From positions 62,001-126,000 of the forward strand of contig NZ_QKNS01000006.1 of NCBI RefSeq assembly GCF_003231285.1: a DNA stretch of 64,000 nucleotides. The letters are read 5' to 3'. The translations under genes were made by a program, and so were the position numbers. The DNA is from Hymenobacter sediminis. GTDB taxonomy: Bacteria; Bacteroidota; Bacteroidia; Cytophagales; Hymenobacteraceae. Below, piece by piece: positions 8,488-17,216 of the stretch. How positions within the stretch are numbered: position 1 is the first letter of the stretch; the number at the start of each line of letters is the position of its first letter. The notes beneath the pieces are model-generated. The model had not been told where the DNA came from. It worked only from the letters and a program-made list of their open reading frames with translations, and made no database searches.

Positions 8488-9672
8488 TTAGGTTGCCTTA
8501 CCCGTCACGCGACTCCAAAGTCGGCTAATAAAGCCCGGTTGCTTTTCACCGGCTTTTGTGGAGTTTTCGCCTTCTGCTGTGTCGCCGAGCAGGAAGCCCC
8601 ACGGCTCCGTTACCTTGTTAGCGTCCAGCACCACCTTAATTACAGCCATCAGAGGAATGCTCAAAATCATGCCTGGTGTGCCCCATAGCTCATTGCCCAA
8701 AATCAGGGCGAGGATAGCAGCCAGCGGGTTGATGCTCACCTGTGAGCCGGTAATCATGGGGGTAATAAAGTTGCCCTCCAGAAACTGTACCACCACAAAC
8801 ACCCCAATTACCAGGGCAGCCTGCACAATGGAGCCCGTTTCTACCAGCGTAATAATAGCCGGGATAGTGGCCCCGATCATGATGCCGATGTAAGGAATGA
8901 CGGCCAGTACCGAGGCGAAAATGGCAAAGAACACCGCGAATTTTACCCCCAATGCTACCAGCCCGATGCCATTGAGTACTGCCACGATGATAATCACCTT
9001 TACCAGGCCCGAAATATAGGCCTGCACCACCGTCTGAATGTTATCAACGGTGTGCAATACAGCCGTACGCTTGTCAGGCGCCACAAAGCGGAACATAAAC
9101 TGCCGCAGATGGTCACGGTATAGCAGCAAGCAGAAGATGTAGATAAACACCTGCAGAATGTTGCTTAGGGCCGAGGTAGTAGTGTTAAGTGTGGTGCCCA
9201 GGTACGTACCGCCCGATTTTTTAAGAGCCTTCAGCGTCGAGTCCTTTACCTCTTCAATGCTCATAGGCTGGTAGCCAAACCGCTGGTGTGCCCACTCCTG
9301 AGCCGAGTTGAAGAACTCCATGGTTTTAGTTTGCAGCTTGGGTATCTCGCTTTTGAACTGGGCTAGCTGTGAGCCAAAGCCCAGTACTACTCCAACCACA
9401 ATCAGCACCAGCAGCAGCAAGCACACAATAATTGCGAGTACCCGGGGTAGGCCTTTCAGCTCCAGCCACCGGCAGATGGGTAGTAGCAGCAACGAGAAGA
9501 TGCCCGAGAAAACAAAGGGTAGCAGCACATCATCTAAAACGCGCAGAGAATACACCAGCAGCACTGCCCCAATCATGAGGAAAGCAAATTGAACTACCGG
9601 GGCCTGCCTCACCTCCGGATTGGGTTTGTGGCCCGAAGGAGGCAAATGATGTTGGGTAACGGGAGGAAGCAT
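8488..9672 (-). CDS. AI-2E family (PerM-like) transporter
   Basis: 394-residue inner-membrane protein with about eight hydrophobic segments: two pairs near the N-terminus (residues 30-75 and 78-105), a cytoplasmic or periplasmic middle, 'IFIYIFCLLLYRDHLRQF', and four C-terminal segments ending at 'GMILSIPLMAVIKVVLD'. This matches the AI-2E exporter/PerM/YhhT family in length and in the conserved 'G..IPAIITL' and 'PMI.G..V.INPL' blocks. Substrates differ between members, so quorum-signal transport should not be assumed. Divergent from parE. Confidence 0.88.
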   Translation of the reverse strand: MLPPVTQHHLPPSGHKPNPEVRQAPVVQFAFLMIGAVLLVYSLRVLDDVLLPFVFSGIFSLLLLPICRWLELKGLPRVLAIIVCLLLLVLIVVGVVLGFGSQLAQFKSEIPKLQTKTMEFFNSAQEWAHQRFGYQPMSIEEVKDSTLKALKKSGGTYLGTTLNTTTSALSNILQVFIYIFCLLLYRDHLRQFMFRFVAPDKRTAVLHTVDNIQTVVQAYISGLVKVIIIVAVLNGIGLVALGVKFAVFFAIFASVLAVIPYIGIMIGATIPAIITLVETGSIVQAALVIGVFVVVQFLEGNFITPMITGSQVSINPLAAILALILGNELWGTPGMILSIPLMAVIKVVLDANKVTEPWGFLLGDTAEGENSTKAGEKQPGFISRLWSRVTGKAT

Positions 9673-9864
9673 ATTGCTAAGGAAATTGGTAAAACAAAGG
9701 AAGTGAAAGCAAAGGTGTTGACAGATTTTGTCGGGTTTTATGGGAACAATCCGGCACGCTGCTGGGTTGGTAAATGAAATTTTGCTAACTTGAATAGCGA
9801 AAGAAAGACGCGGAAAAGGCCAATTTTCTGCGTTATTTTACCTCAAATTTGATTACCCGATTTC

Positions 9865-11784
9865 ATGGCTGAAGAACAAGTACCCGCCGCTACCCCCGAC
9901 CACGGCTACACCGAAGACAGCATCCGCTCCCTCGACTGGCGTGAGCACATCCGTCTGCGCCCCGGCATGTACATCGGTAAGCTCGGGGACGGCTCCAGCT
10001 ACGATGATGGTATTTACGTGCTCGTGAAGGAAGTGATTGACAACTCCATCGATGAGCACGTCATGGGCCATGGCCGCACCATCGATATTAAGATTTCGGA
10101 CAGCCGCGTACAGGTACGGGACTACGGGCGCGGCATCCCGCTGGGCAAGGTGGTAGAGGTAGTAAGCAAGATTAACACGGGCGGTAAATACGACTCCAAA
10201 GTGTTCCAGAAGTCTGTGGGCTTAAACGGGGTAGGCACCAAAGCGGTTAACGCGCTCAGCAACTACTTTTTAGTGCAGAGCGTGCGCGAAGGCATGATGA
10301 AGTCGGCGGAATTTTCGCAGGGTGTTCTTACCAGTGACCCTAAGCCGGTGAAAACCAGCCAGCGCAACGGTACGCTGATGACCTTTCAGCCCGACGATTC
10401 TATTTTCCGCAACTACCGCTTCATCCCGGAGTACCTGGAAAATCAGATCTGGAATTACGTTTATCTGAACGCCGGCCTGACCATTAACTTCAATGGCCAG
10501 AAGTACTACTCTGAGAACGGCCTGCTGGATTTGCTGGCCCGCAAAGCTGACCCTGAGAGCCTGCGCTACCCCATTATCCACCTCAAAGGTCCGGATATTG
10601 AGTTAGCCCTGACCCACGGTAATGACTACGGCGAGGAGTATTACTCCTTCGTAAACGGCCAGTACACTACCCAGGGCGGTACGCACCTTGCTGCTTTCCG
10701 CGAGGCGGTAGTGAAAACCGTGCGTGAGTTCTACAAGAAAGAGTATGATGCCGCCGATATCCGCAGCTCCATTATTGCAGCCATTTCCGTGCGCGTGCAG
10801 GAGCCGGTGTTCGAATCGCAGACCAAAACCAAGCTAGGTTCCATCAACATGGGGCCCGATGGGCCTACGGTGCGCGGTTTCGTAGTCGATTTCCTGAAAG
10901 AGCACCTCGATAACTACCTGCACAAAAATCCGGCGGTAGCTGAGGCCCTGCGCAAGCGCATTGAGCAAAGCGAGCGGGAGCGGAAAGACATGGCGGGCGT
11001 GAAGAAGCTGGCTAACCAGCGCGCCAAAAAAGCCAACCTGCATAACCGTAAACTCCGCGACTGCCGCCTGCACCTGGGCGAAACAAAGGATGCGGAGAAA
11101 GAACTGCTTACTACCCTCTTCATTACCGAGGGTGATTCGGCCTCAGGCTCCATCACCAAAAGCCGTAACGTAGAAACGGAAGCCGTTTTCTCCCTGCGCG
11201 GAAAGCCCCTGAACTGCTTTGGGCTGAAAAAGAAAATAGTGTACGAGAACGAGGAGCTAAACCTGCTTCAGCACGCGCTCAATATCGAGGAAGGTATTGA
11301 AAATCTGCGTTATAACCGGGTCGTAATTGCCACTGATGCTGACGTGGATGGTATGCACATTCGGCTATTGCTGCTCACCTTTTTCCTGCAGTTCTTCCCC
11401 GATTTGGTGCGCAATGGCCACGTTTTCATTCTGGAAACGCCGCTGTTCCGTGTCCGCAACAAGAAGACGACGATCTACTGCTACAATGAGCAGGAAAAGC
11501 AGGCTGCCATGCGCAAGCTGGGCCGTAACCCCGAGGTGACCCGCTTCAAAGGCTTGGGTGAAATCTCGCCCGACGAGTTCGGCAAATTCATCGGCGACAA
11601 CATCAAACTGGAGCCTGTCATTCTGCAGTCCGACCGCTCTATTCAGCAAGTTCTGAATTACTACATGGGCAAGAATACTCCGGCTCGTCAGGAATTCATC
11701 ATTGAAAACCTGCGTTTGGAGAAAGATCTGGTGACTTCCGACGTGCTGCCCATGGAGGAAGTAGCGGAAGCCGATTTAGCCTAA
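9865..11784 (+). CDS. parE: DNA topoisomerase IV subunit B (GyrB/ParE type)
   Basis: ATPase subunit of a type IIA topoisomerase. The GHKL ATPase domain shows 'VIDNSIDEH', 'DYGRGIP' and 'GLNGVGTKAVNALS'. The TOPRIM domain shows 'TEGDSASGS' and 'ATDADVDGMHIR', and the C-terminus 'RFKGLGEISPDEFGKFI'. At 639 residues it lacks the insertion of many GyrB proteins and sits directly before the A subunit, so it is called parE; Bacteroidota annotations often use 'DNA gyrase/topoisomerase IV subunit B'. A TAACTTGA box at 9786-9793, with a TTG 16 bases upstream, is a plausible promoter. A small hairpin (11785-11801) follows the stop. Confidence 0.93.
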   Translation: MAEEQVPAATPDHGYTEDSIRSLDWREHIRLRPGMYIGKLGDGSSYDDGIYVLVKEVIDNSIDEHVMGHGRTIDIKISDSRVQVRDYGRGIPLGKVVEVVSKINTGGKYDSKVFQKSVGLNGVGTKAVNALSNYFLVQSVREGMMKSAEFSQGVLTSDPKPVKTSQRNGTLMTFQPDDSIFRNYRFIPEYLENQIWNYVYLNAGLTINFNGQKYYSENGLLDLLARKADPESLRYPIIHLKGPDIELALTHGNDYGEEYYSFVNGQYTTQGGTHLAAFREAVVKTVREFYKKEYDAADIRSSIIAAISVRVQEPVFESQTKTKLGSINMGPDGPTVRGFVVDFLKEHLDNYLHKNPAVAEALRKRIEQSERERKDMAGVKKLANQRAKKANLHNRKLRDCRLHLGETKDAEKELLTTLFITEGDSASGSITKSRNVETEAVFSLRGKPLNCFGLKKKIVYENEELNLLQHALNIEEGIENLRYNRVVIATDADVDGMHIRLLLLTFFLQFFPDLVRNGHVFILETPLFRVRNKKTTIYCYNEQEKQAAMRKLGRNPEVTRFKGLGEISPDEFGKFIGDNIKLEPVILQSDRSIQQVLNYYMGKNTPARQEFIIENLRLEKDLVTSDVLPMEEVAEADLA

Positions 11785-11904
11785 CGGCAAAGCAATTGCC
11801 GGGCGCGCTTCAGCCGCCTAAAAAGAAGAGTTTAACCTTCTGCTACCCCTGGGAGCAGGAGAGAGGTACAAGAACAATAATCGTGGCAAGCGCCACACCC
11901 TACT

Positions 11905-14880
11905 GTGTCAGAAGAGACGAACCCCCACGACCCGAACCAGGACGAGCAGCCGAACACCTTCGGGGCCGGCGACTCCTTTGAGTTCGGGGCCGAGTCGGCT
12001 ACGCCGGCGGATGCTGCTGTGCCCTCTGAGTCTGAAGAGGATACTACCCAACTGGTTGTAAGCGAAACCGGCGAGCTATTGCTGGCTGAGTCTGGCGCCG
12101 ATGTGGACGCCGTAACCGAGCCCGAGCCAGTTACGGAAGAAACGGAGGAGGAGCCCAAATTCGCTCCCGGCGAAACCATCCACGATGTAGCCACGGTGAA
12201 TGGCATGTACCAGAACTGGTTTCTGGACTATGCTTCCTACGTGATTCTGGAACGCGCCGTGCCCGCCATTGAGGACGGGTTGAAGCCTGTGCAGCGCCGC
12301 ATTCTGCACGCTATGAATGAGATGGATGATGGCCGCTTCAACAAAGTAGCCAACGTCATCGGCCAGACCATGCAGTATCACCCCCACGGTGACGCCTCCA
12401 TCGGCGACGCCATCGTGAACCTGGGGCAGAAAGATCTGCTCATTGAAACCCAGGGTAACTGGGGTGACATCCGGACGGGGGATGGAGCTGCTGCTGCGCG
12501 TTACATTGAAGCTCGCTTGAGCAAATTTGCTCTGGATGTGGTGTTTAATCCTGACATCACGGAGTGGCAAATGAGCTACGATGGTCGCAAGCGCGAGCCC
12601 ACCACGCTACCCGTAAAGTTTCCGTTGCTGCTGGCGCAGGGGGTAGAAGGCATTGCCGTAGGTCTAAGCACCAAGATTATGCCCCACAACTTCCGCGAGT
12701 TGTGCAAGGCATCTATCGACGTGCTGCGGGGTAGGGAAATTCAGTTGTTCCCCGACTTCCCGACCGGTGGCCTCTGCGACGTATCGAACTACAATGGCGG
12801 TCTGCGTGGGGCCAAAATCCGCTTGCGCGCTACCATTGAGAAGGTCGATAAGACTATGCTTGTGATTCGCGACATTCCTTACGGCACCACCACCACGGCG
12901 CTGATGGAAAGCATCGTGAAGGCCTCGGAAGCGAATAAAATCAAGATCAAGAAGGTAGTCGATAACACGGCCGCTGAGGTTGAAATTCAGGTGCACTTGC
13001 CCGCGGGCGTGTCGCCGGACCTCACCATGGACGCGCTCTATGCCTTCACTGACTGCGAAATCAGCATTTCGCCCAACACCTGCGTGATTATCGAGGATAA
13101 GCCGCGCTTTGTGGGGGTAGAGGACATGCTGCGCCTGAGCACCCAAAAAACGGTGCGTCTGCTGGAGCGCGAGCTAGAAATCCGCCAGGAAGAGCTGCAG
13201 GAGAAGTGGCATTCGGCCTCATTGGAAAAGATCTTCATCGAGAACCGCATCTACCGCAAAATTGAGGAATGCGAAACCTGGGAGGAGATTCTGCAGACCA
13301 TTGATGCCGGCCTGAGAAAGTTCGTGCGCGTTGAAGGTGAAAAGCAGAAGGCCAATGATACCCGCATTGTGCTGCGTCGCCCGCTCACTGAGGATGACCT
13401 GACCCGCCTAACCGAAATCCGCATCAAGCGTATCTCTAAGTACGACGGCTTCAAGGCTGATGAGTACATTCAGAAGCTGGAAACGGAGCTAGCGGAAGTG
13501 GCCGACCATCTGGCCAACATTGTTCGCTACGCCATCCAGTACTTCGAAGGCTTGTTGAAAAAGTATGGAGCAGGCCGAGAGCGGAAAACGCAGCTGCGTA
13601 CGTTTGATGTAGTAACGGCCCAAAAAGTAGCCATTGCGAACCAAAAGCTCTACGTGAACCGCCAAGATGGTTTCGTGGGCTTTGGGCTCAAGAAAGACGA
13701 GAAGGCCGAGTTCGTGTGCGACTGCTCTGATTTGGACGACATCATCGCCATCCGGCGCGACGGTACCTTCATGGTGTCTAAAATTGCCGAGAAGACCTTC
13801 ATCGGTAAGGACATCCTGCACGTCGGCGTATACAACAAGAACGACGACCGGCTGGTGTACAATATGATTTACCAGGACGGCGCCTCGGGTATTGCCTTCG
13901 CCAAGCGCTTCCTTGTAACTGGCATCACCCGCGACAAAGTCTACGATCTGACCAAAGGCACGAAGGGCACCAAAACGCTCTACCTCACTGCTAACCCCAA
14001 CTCCGAGTCGGAGATTGTGAGCGTGCAGCTTTCCGACAAAGCTCCAGCCCGGGTAAAGCAGTTTGACTTTGATTTCGCCGAGCTGGCTATCAAAGGCAAA
14101 GGCTCCATGGGTAATATCGTGACCAAGCAGCCCATCAAGAAGATCACCCGCAAAGCCGTGGGCGACTCAACTCTGGGCGGGCGCGAAGTATTTTTCGATG
14201 CGGTGGTGGGGCGCTTCAACCACGCCGGTCACGGCCGCTACCTCGGTACTTTCGATACCGAAGATACCCTGCTGGTAGTGTACAAGGATGGGTCGTACGA
14301 AGTGCGCCTGCCCGACTTGGCGTGGCACGCCGATGTTCCCAACATCGTGCTGCTCCGTAAGCTAGAGCCCGAAACCGTTATCAGCAGCGTGTATGTAGAG
14401 GGCGAATCGAAAACCCACTTCGTTAAACGGTTTAAGATTGAAACCAGCACCCTGGAAAAGCGCTTTATCTTCATATCGGAAACCAAAGGTTCGAAGCTGC
14501 TATGTGCGACTTGCCATACCGAGCCTCAGGTAGAAGTAAAGCTTCAGCGCGACAAAAAGGCCGATAAGGAAACCGAGAAGTTCCACCTCCACGAGTTCAT
14601 CGATGTGAAAGGGTGGAAAGCTATGGGCAACAAGCTCAACTACTTCAAGGTGCACGCGGTAACGCTGCTCACTGATGAAGGTCCGGAGCCGGAACGCCGG
14701 GTAGTAGCTAAAAAGCGCGGACCTGCTACCATCCCGCGCCCAGCAGCTACCCCCGACGCTGCTGCCAACGAGAACGAGCCCCTGCCCGAGCTAACCGGTC
14801 CCGTTGAAATATCGGAAGCCGATGTTGCCCAGGCCCAGGCCGTGCTTAAAACTCCTAAGTCGCAGCTGAAGCTGTTCTAA
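11905..14880 (+). CDS. parC: DNA topoisomerase IV subunit A (GyrA/ParC type)
   Basis: Breakage-reunion subunit paired with the upstream parE, 120 bases away. The core begins near residue 90 ('DVATVNGMYQNWFLDYASYV'). The catalytic Tyr is Y200 in 'AAARYIEARL', with 'HPHGDASIGDA' before it. The C-terminal beta-propeller is degenerate, and I see no GyrA box (QRRGGKG), supporting topoisomerase IV. Residues 1-90 are an unusual Glu/Asp/Ser/Thr-rich acidic extension. The GTG at 11905 starts it; a start closer to the core is not excluded. The tail (about 940-991) is Pro/Ala-rich. A strong terminator follows. Confidence 0.92.
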   Translation: MSEETNPHDPNQDEQPNTFGAGDSFEFGAESATPADAAVPSESEEDTTQLVVSETGELLLAESGADVDAVTEPEPVTEETEEEPKFAPGETIHDVATVNGMYQNWFLDYASYVILERAVPAIEDGLKPVQRRILHAMNEMDDGRFNKVANVIGQTMQYHPHGDASIGDAIVNLGQKDLLIETQGNWGDIRTGDGAAAARYIEARLSKFALDVVFNPDITEWQMSYDGRKREPTTLPVKFPLLLAQGVEGIAVGLSTKIMPHNFRELCKASIDVLRGREIQLFPDFPTGGLCDVSNYNGGLRGAKIRLRATIEKVDKTMLVIRDIPYGTTTTALMESIVKASEANKIKIKKVVDNTAAEVEIQVHLPAGVSPDLTMDALYAFTDCEISISPNTCVIIEDKPRFVGVEDMLRLSTQKTVRLLERELEIRQEELQEKWHSASLEKIFIENRIYRKIEECETWEEILQTIDAGLRKFVRVEGEKQKANDTRIVLRRPLTEDDLTRLTEIRIKRISKYDGFKADEYIQKLETELAEVADHLANIVRYAIQYFEGLLKKYGAGRERKTQLRTFDVVTAQKVAIANQKLYVNRQDGFVGFGLKKDEKAEFVCDCSDLDDIIAIRRDGTFMVSKIAEKTFIGKDILHVGVYNKNDDRLVYNMIYQDGASGIAFAKRFLVTGITRDKVYDLTKGTKGTKTLYLTANPNSESEIVSVQLSDKAPARVKQFDFDFAELAIKGKGSMGNIVTKQPIKKITRKAVGDSTLGGREVFFDAVVGRFNHAGHGRYLGTFDTEDTLLVVYKDGSYEVRLPDLAWHADVPNIVLLRKLEPETVISSVYVEGESKTHFVKRFKIETSTLEKRFIFISETKGSKLLCATCHTEPQVEVKLQRDKKADKETEKFHLHEFIDVKGWKAMGNKLNYFKVHAVTLLTDEGPEPERRVVAKKRGPATIPRPAATPDAAANENEPLPELTGPVEISEADVAQAQAVLKTPKSQLKLF

Positions 14881-14889
14881 ATACAGTAC

Positions 14890-14934
14890 TGCATTGAAAA
14901 AGGCTGACCCAGAGGGCCAGCCTTTTTCAATGCA
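14890..14934. terminator. Terminator after parC
   Basis: Arms 14890-14910 and 14914-14934 pair over 21 bases with one mismatch. The lower stem contains A5/T5, so it can terminate transcription in the + direction. Confidence 0.85.
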
Positions 14935-15036
14935 TGGGGGGTAGGGCTTGCTGGGTAGGGTGAGGTTGCGGGCAAATAAGGGGGTAGGGTACTATGGGGC
15001 GCGGCCAGTTGCTCGCTATTCTCGGCTCTGAAAAAG

Positions 15037-15044
15037 TACCTTTG
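15037..15044 (+). promoter_or_regulatory. Exact -7 box TACCTTTG for the RMDN-like gene
   Basis: TACCTTTG matches TAnnTTTG exactly and ends six bases before the ATG at 15051, so transcription would begin at or next to the start codon. No well-spaced -33 TTG is seen. Confidence 0.5.
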
Positions 15045-15050
15045 CTGATC

Positions 15051-15908
15051 ATGTTGCGTCCCGGTCAAATGTTCGTGCGGGTAGTGTTGGTTAGCCTGCT
15101 GCTGGCAGGCAGGGAAGCCAGTGCCCAACAGGCACCATCGACCAGCCGCCCGACCGAGGCAACTGGCCCCACCATTGCCGAGCTGATGGCCCAGGCCCGC
15201 GCTCTGCAGAGCCAGTATCATGAATCGGAAGCCTTGGCGAAATACGAATTGGCCTTGAGCAAAGCCCCCGCGACCTACGATGCTCTCTGGCAGGCTGCCG
15301 TGCTCAGCGTCCGGATTGGCGCGCGCTACACCGATGAAACCCGAAAATCAGCTTACTTCTCGGCTGCCCGCCTCTATTCCAGTCGGGCGCTGGTAGTACG
15401 GCCCGACGGGGCCGAAGGTCACTACGCCGAGGGGTTGACGTTAGCGAATCAGGCAACCCTGCTCACGGCCCGTGGGCGTCTGCTCGCTTACCGCGCCATG
15501 CGGCCACATGTGTTCCGCGCCGTTGAGCTTTGTCCGGAATGGGCCGAGGCTTGGCAGTTGCTTGGCCGCTGGCACTACCGCGTTGACCATTACAACCCGT
15601 TAGAGCGGGTTTTCAGCAGACTATTTCTGGGCGGCACTCCTTCCGGAGCCAGTACGTACCGCGCCATTGACGCACTACAGCGGGCCCACGAGCTTGATCC
15701 GCAGCGCATTCAGTATGCCTATGACTTAGCACGGGTGTATCTCAACCGCAGTCAGCAGACCCGGGCTGTAGCCGTGCTGCAAGAAGCCGTGGCGCTAACA
15801 CCAGTTACCGCCGATGAGTTAGAGCTGAGCCGTCGGTGCCGTCGGATGCTGGAGCAGCTAAACCGCAAATTACGCCGTCAGATCAGCCGCCACGTCAGGA
15901 CATTGTAG
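15051..15908 (+). CDS. Exported TPR protein resembling eukaryotic RMDN
   Basis: 285 residues. The ATG at 15051 gives a signal peptide ('MFVRVVLVSLLLAGREASAQ'), and a -7 box sits just before it; the frame is open to an ATG at 14994, which I reject. The TPR-like helices include 'GHYAEGLTLAN', 'MRPHVFRAVELCPEWAEAW', 'LLGRWHYRV', 'FLGGTPSGASTYRAIDAL' and 'AHELDP'. This order recalls the human RMDN1-3 core ('LLGRW.Y', 'FG.PP.STYEEAL', 'AEELDPG'), by memory rather than search. Predicted periplasmic. It is followed by a second TPR gene with its own promoter. Confidence 0.8.
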   Translation: MLRPGQMFVRVVLVSLLLAGREASAQQAPSTSRPTEATGPTIAELMAQARALQSQYHESEALAKYELALSKAPATYDALWQAAVLSVRIGARYTDETRKSAYFSAARLYSSRALVVRPDGAEGHYAEGLTLANQATLLTARGRLLAYRAMRPHVFRAVELCPEWAEAWQLLGRWHYRVDHYNPLERVFSRLFLGGTPSGASTYRAIDALQRAHELDPQRIQYAYDLARVYLNRSQQTRAVAVLQEAVALTPVTADELELSRRCRRMLEQLNRKLRRQISRHVRTL

Positions 15909-15949
15909 TAGGCAGCATTGGCCCCGATGTAGCAGATAGTGCCAGACCC

Positions 15950-15957
15950 TATCTTTG
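15950..15957 (+). promoter_or_regulatory. Exact -7 box TATCTTTG for the TPR lipoprotein gene
   Basis: TATCTTTG matches the TAnnTTTG consensus and lies 22 bases before the GTG start at 15980. Confidence 0.55.
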
Positions 15958-15979
15958 TACCTGATCTTTCCTTTTTGCT

Positions 15980-17107
15980 GTGCGCCGTTTTTCCTCTTTT
16001 CACTTCTTCGTGCTGCTGTTGGCCGGTTCAACTGGGCTAAGTAGCTGCACCGATGCTCCGGCTGAGCGGCCCGAGAAGATGGTGAATCTGAAAACTGTAC
16101 AGAGCGGTCCTAAAATCCAGGCTGAAGAGCTAGATGGCGCCATCTCGCGCCAACCGCGAAATGCTTCGCTCTATGCCCGACGGGCCGCTTTTCGTTTGGA
16201 TGCTGGTCAGACTGAAGCCGCGCTGAGCGACATTAACCGTGCCCTGGAGCTGGACGATGCACCAGGGGAGTTCTACTTCACGAAAGCCCGGGCGCTGCGG
16301 GCCCGCGGATATATAAAATCGGCGCTGGCTGCCACTACTGAAGCGGCCCGTCGAGGCTTTGCCTCGCCTGAGCTGAATTTACTGGTAGGGGAGATGCACC
16401 TGGCCACCCGCCGCTACCAGGACGCGCTTGACCAGCTGGACCGAGCGCTTCAACAGGAGCCCGATGATGCGGCGGCGCTGTTCTACAAAGGTATTGCCTA
16501 TGTAGGGCTGCAGGATACAGTACAGGCCCTCGATTACCTGCGGGCTAGCTTGGCCCGCGACCCACGCCAACCCGAGACGCTACACCAGCTTGCGTTTCTT
16601 TCCAATGCCTTCCGGCAGCCCGCTCAAGCCGCGAAGTATGCAGCTCGCGGCCTGAAACTGGCCCCTACCTACGGGCCGCTTTGGTATGACTATGGTCGGC
16701 AATTTGAGTTACAGAATCTGCCAGACAGCGCCGCCCGCATCTATGCCCGGACGGTTCAGCTGGATACAACGTTTTACCGGGCCGATTACCGCTTGGCATT
16801 AGCTGCCTTTAAAGCCCGAAAATATGCTAATGCTGTGCCCCATCTGCAACGGGCCCTGCGTCGGGCACCGCGTCTGGCAGGCGCGCGACAAATGCTGGCT
16901 GAGAGCTTGGAGAGCCTAAGCCGCTGGCCTGAAGCCGCTGAACAGTACCGACTGCTGGTAGCTGAAAACCCTGGTAACCGCCATTGGACCTACAAAGTCT
17001 GGAAGGTTGGTAACCGGGCTAAAGGCATTGTTGTGGAAGAAGCGCCGCGCCCGGCTGTGGAAGCAATCGACCCGATTACGGTAGAGCGACCCGCCAGCGG
17101 ACTATAG
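15980..17107 (+). CDS. TPR-repeat lipoprotein
   Basis: 375 residues starting at a GTG. The N-terminal signal peptide ends in a lipobox ('GLSSC', Cys 23), so it is a probable outer-membrane lipoprotein. It is followed by about eight tetratricopeptide repeats, visible as spaced 'A...Y.R.A....G....A..D...A..L' units such as 'DINRALELDDAP', 'DRALQQEPDDAAALFYKG' and 'ARGLKLAPTYGPLWYD'. A C-terminal Pro-rich tail ends it. TPRs bind partner proteins; no specific partner is indicated. A -7 box precedes it. Confidence 0.85.
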   Translation: MRRFSSFHFFVLLLAGSTGLSSCTDAPAERPEKMVNLKTVQSGPKIQAEELDGAISRQPRNASLYARRAAFRLDAGQTEAALSDINRALELDDAPGEFYFTKARALRARGYIKSALAATTEAARRGFASPELNLLVGEMHLATRRYQDALDQLDRALQQEPDDAAALFYKGIAYVGLQDTVQALDYLRASLARDPRQPETLHQLAFLSNAFRQPAQAAKYAARGLKLAPTYGPLWYDYGRQFELQNLPDSAARIYARTVQLDTTFYRADYRLALAAFKARKYANAVPHLQRALRRAPRLAGARQMLAESLESLSRWPEAAEQYRLLVAENPGNRHWTYKVWKVGNRAKGIVVEEAPRPAVEAIDPITVERPASGL

Positions 17108-17216
17108 CAGGCTCAAGCAAGGTTTAGCATTGATAGGCAGGGTAGGGGCAGCATAGCTAACAGAAACTCCTAACTTGCGGCCTCACGGCTGCTTGTATAG
17201 CCACTACCCCCATTTT

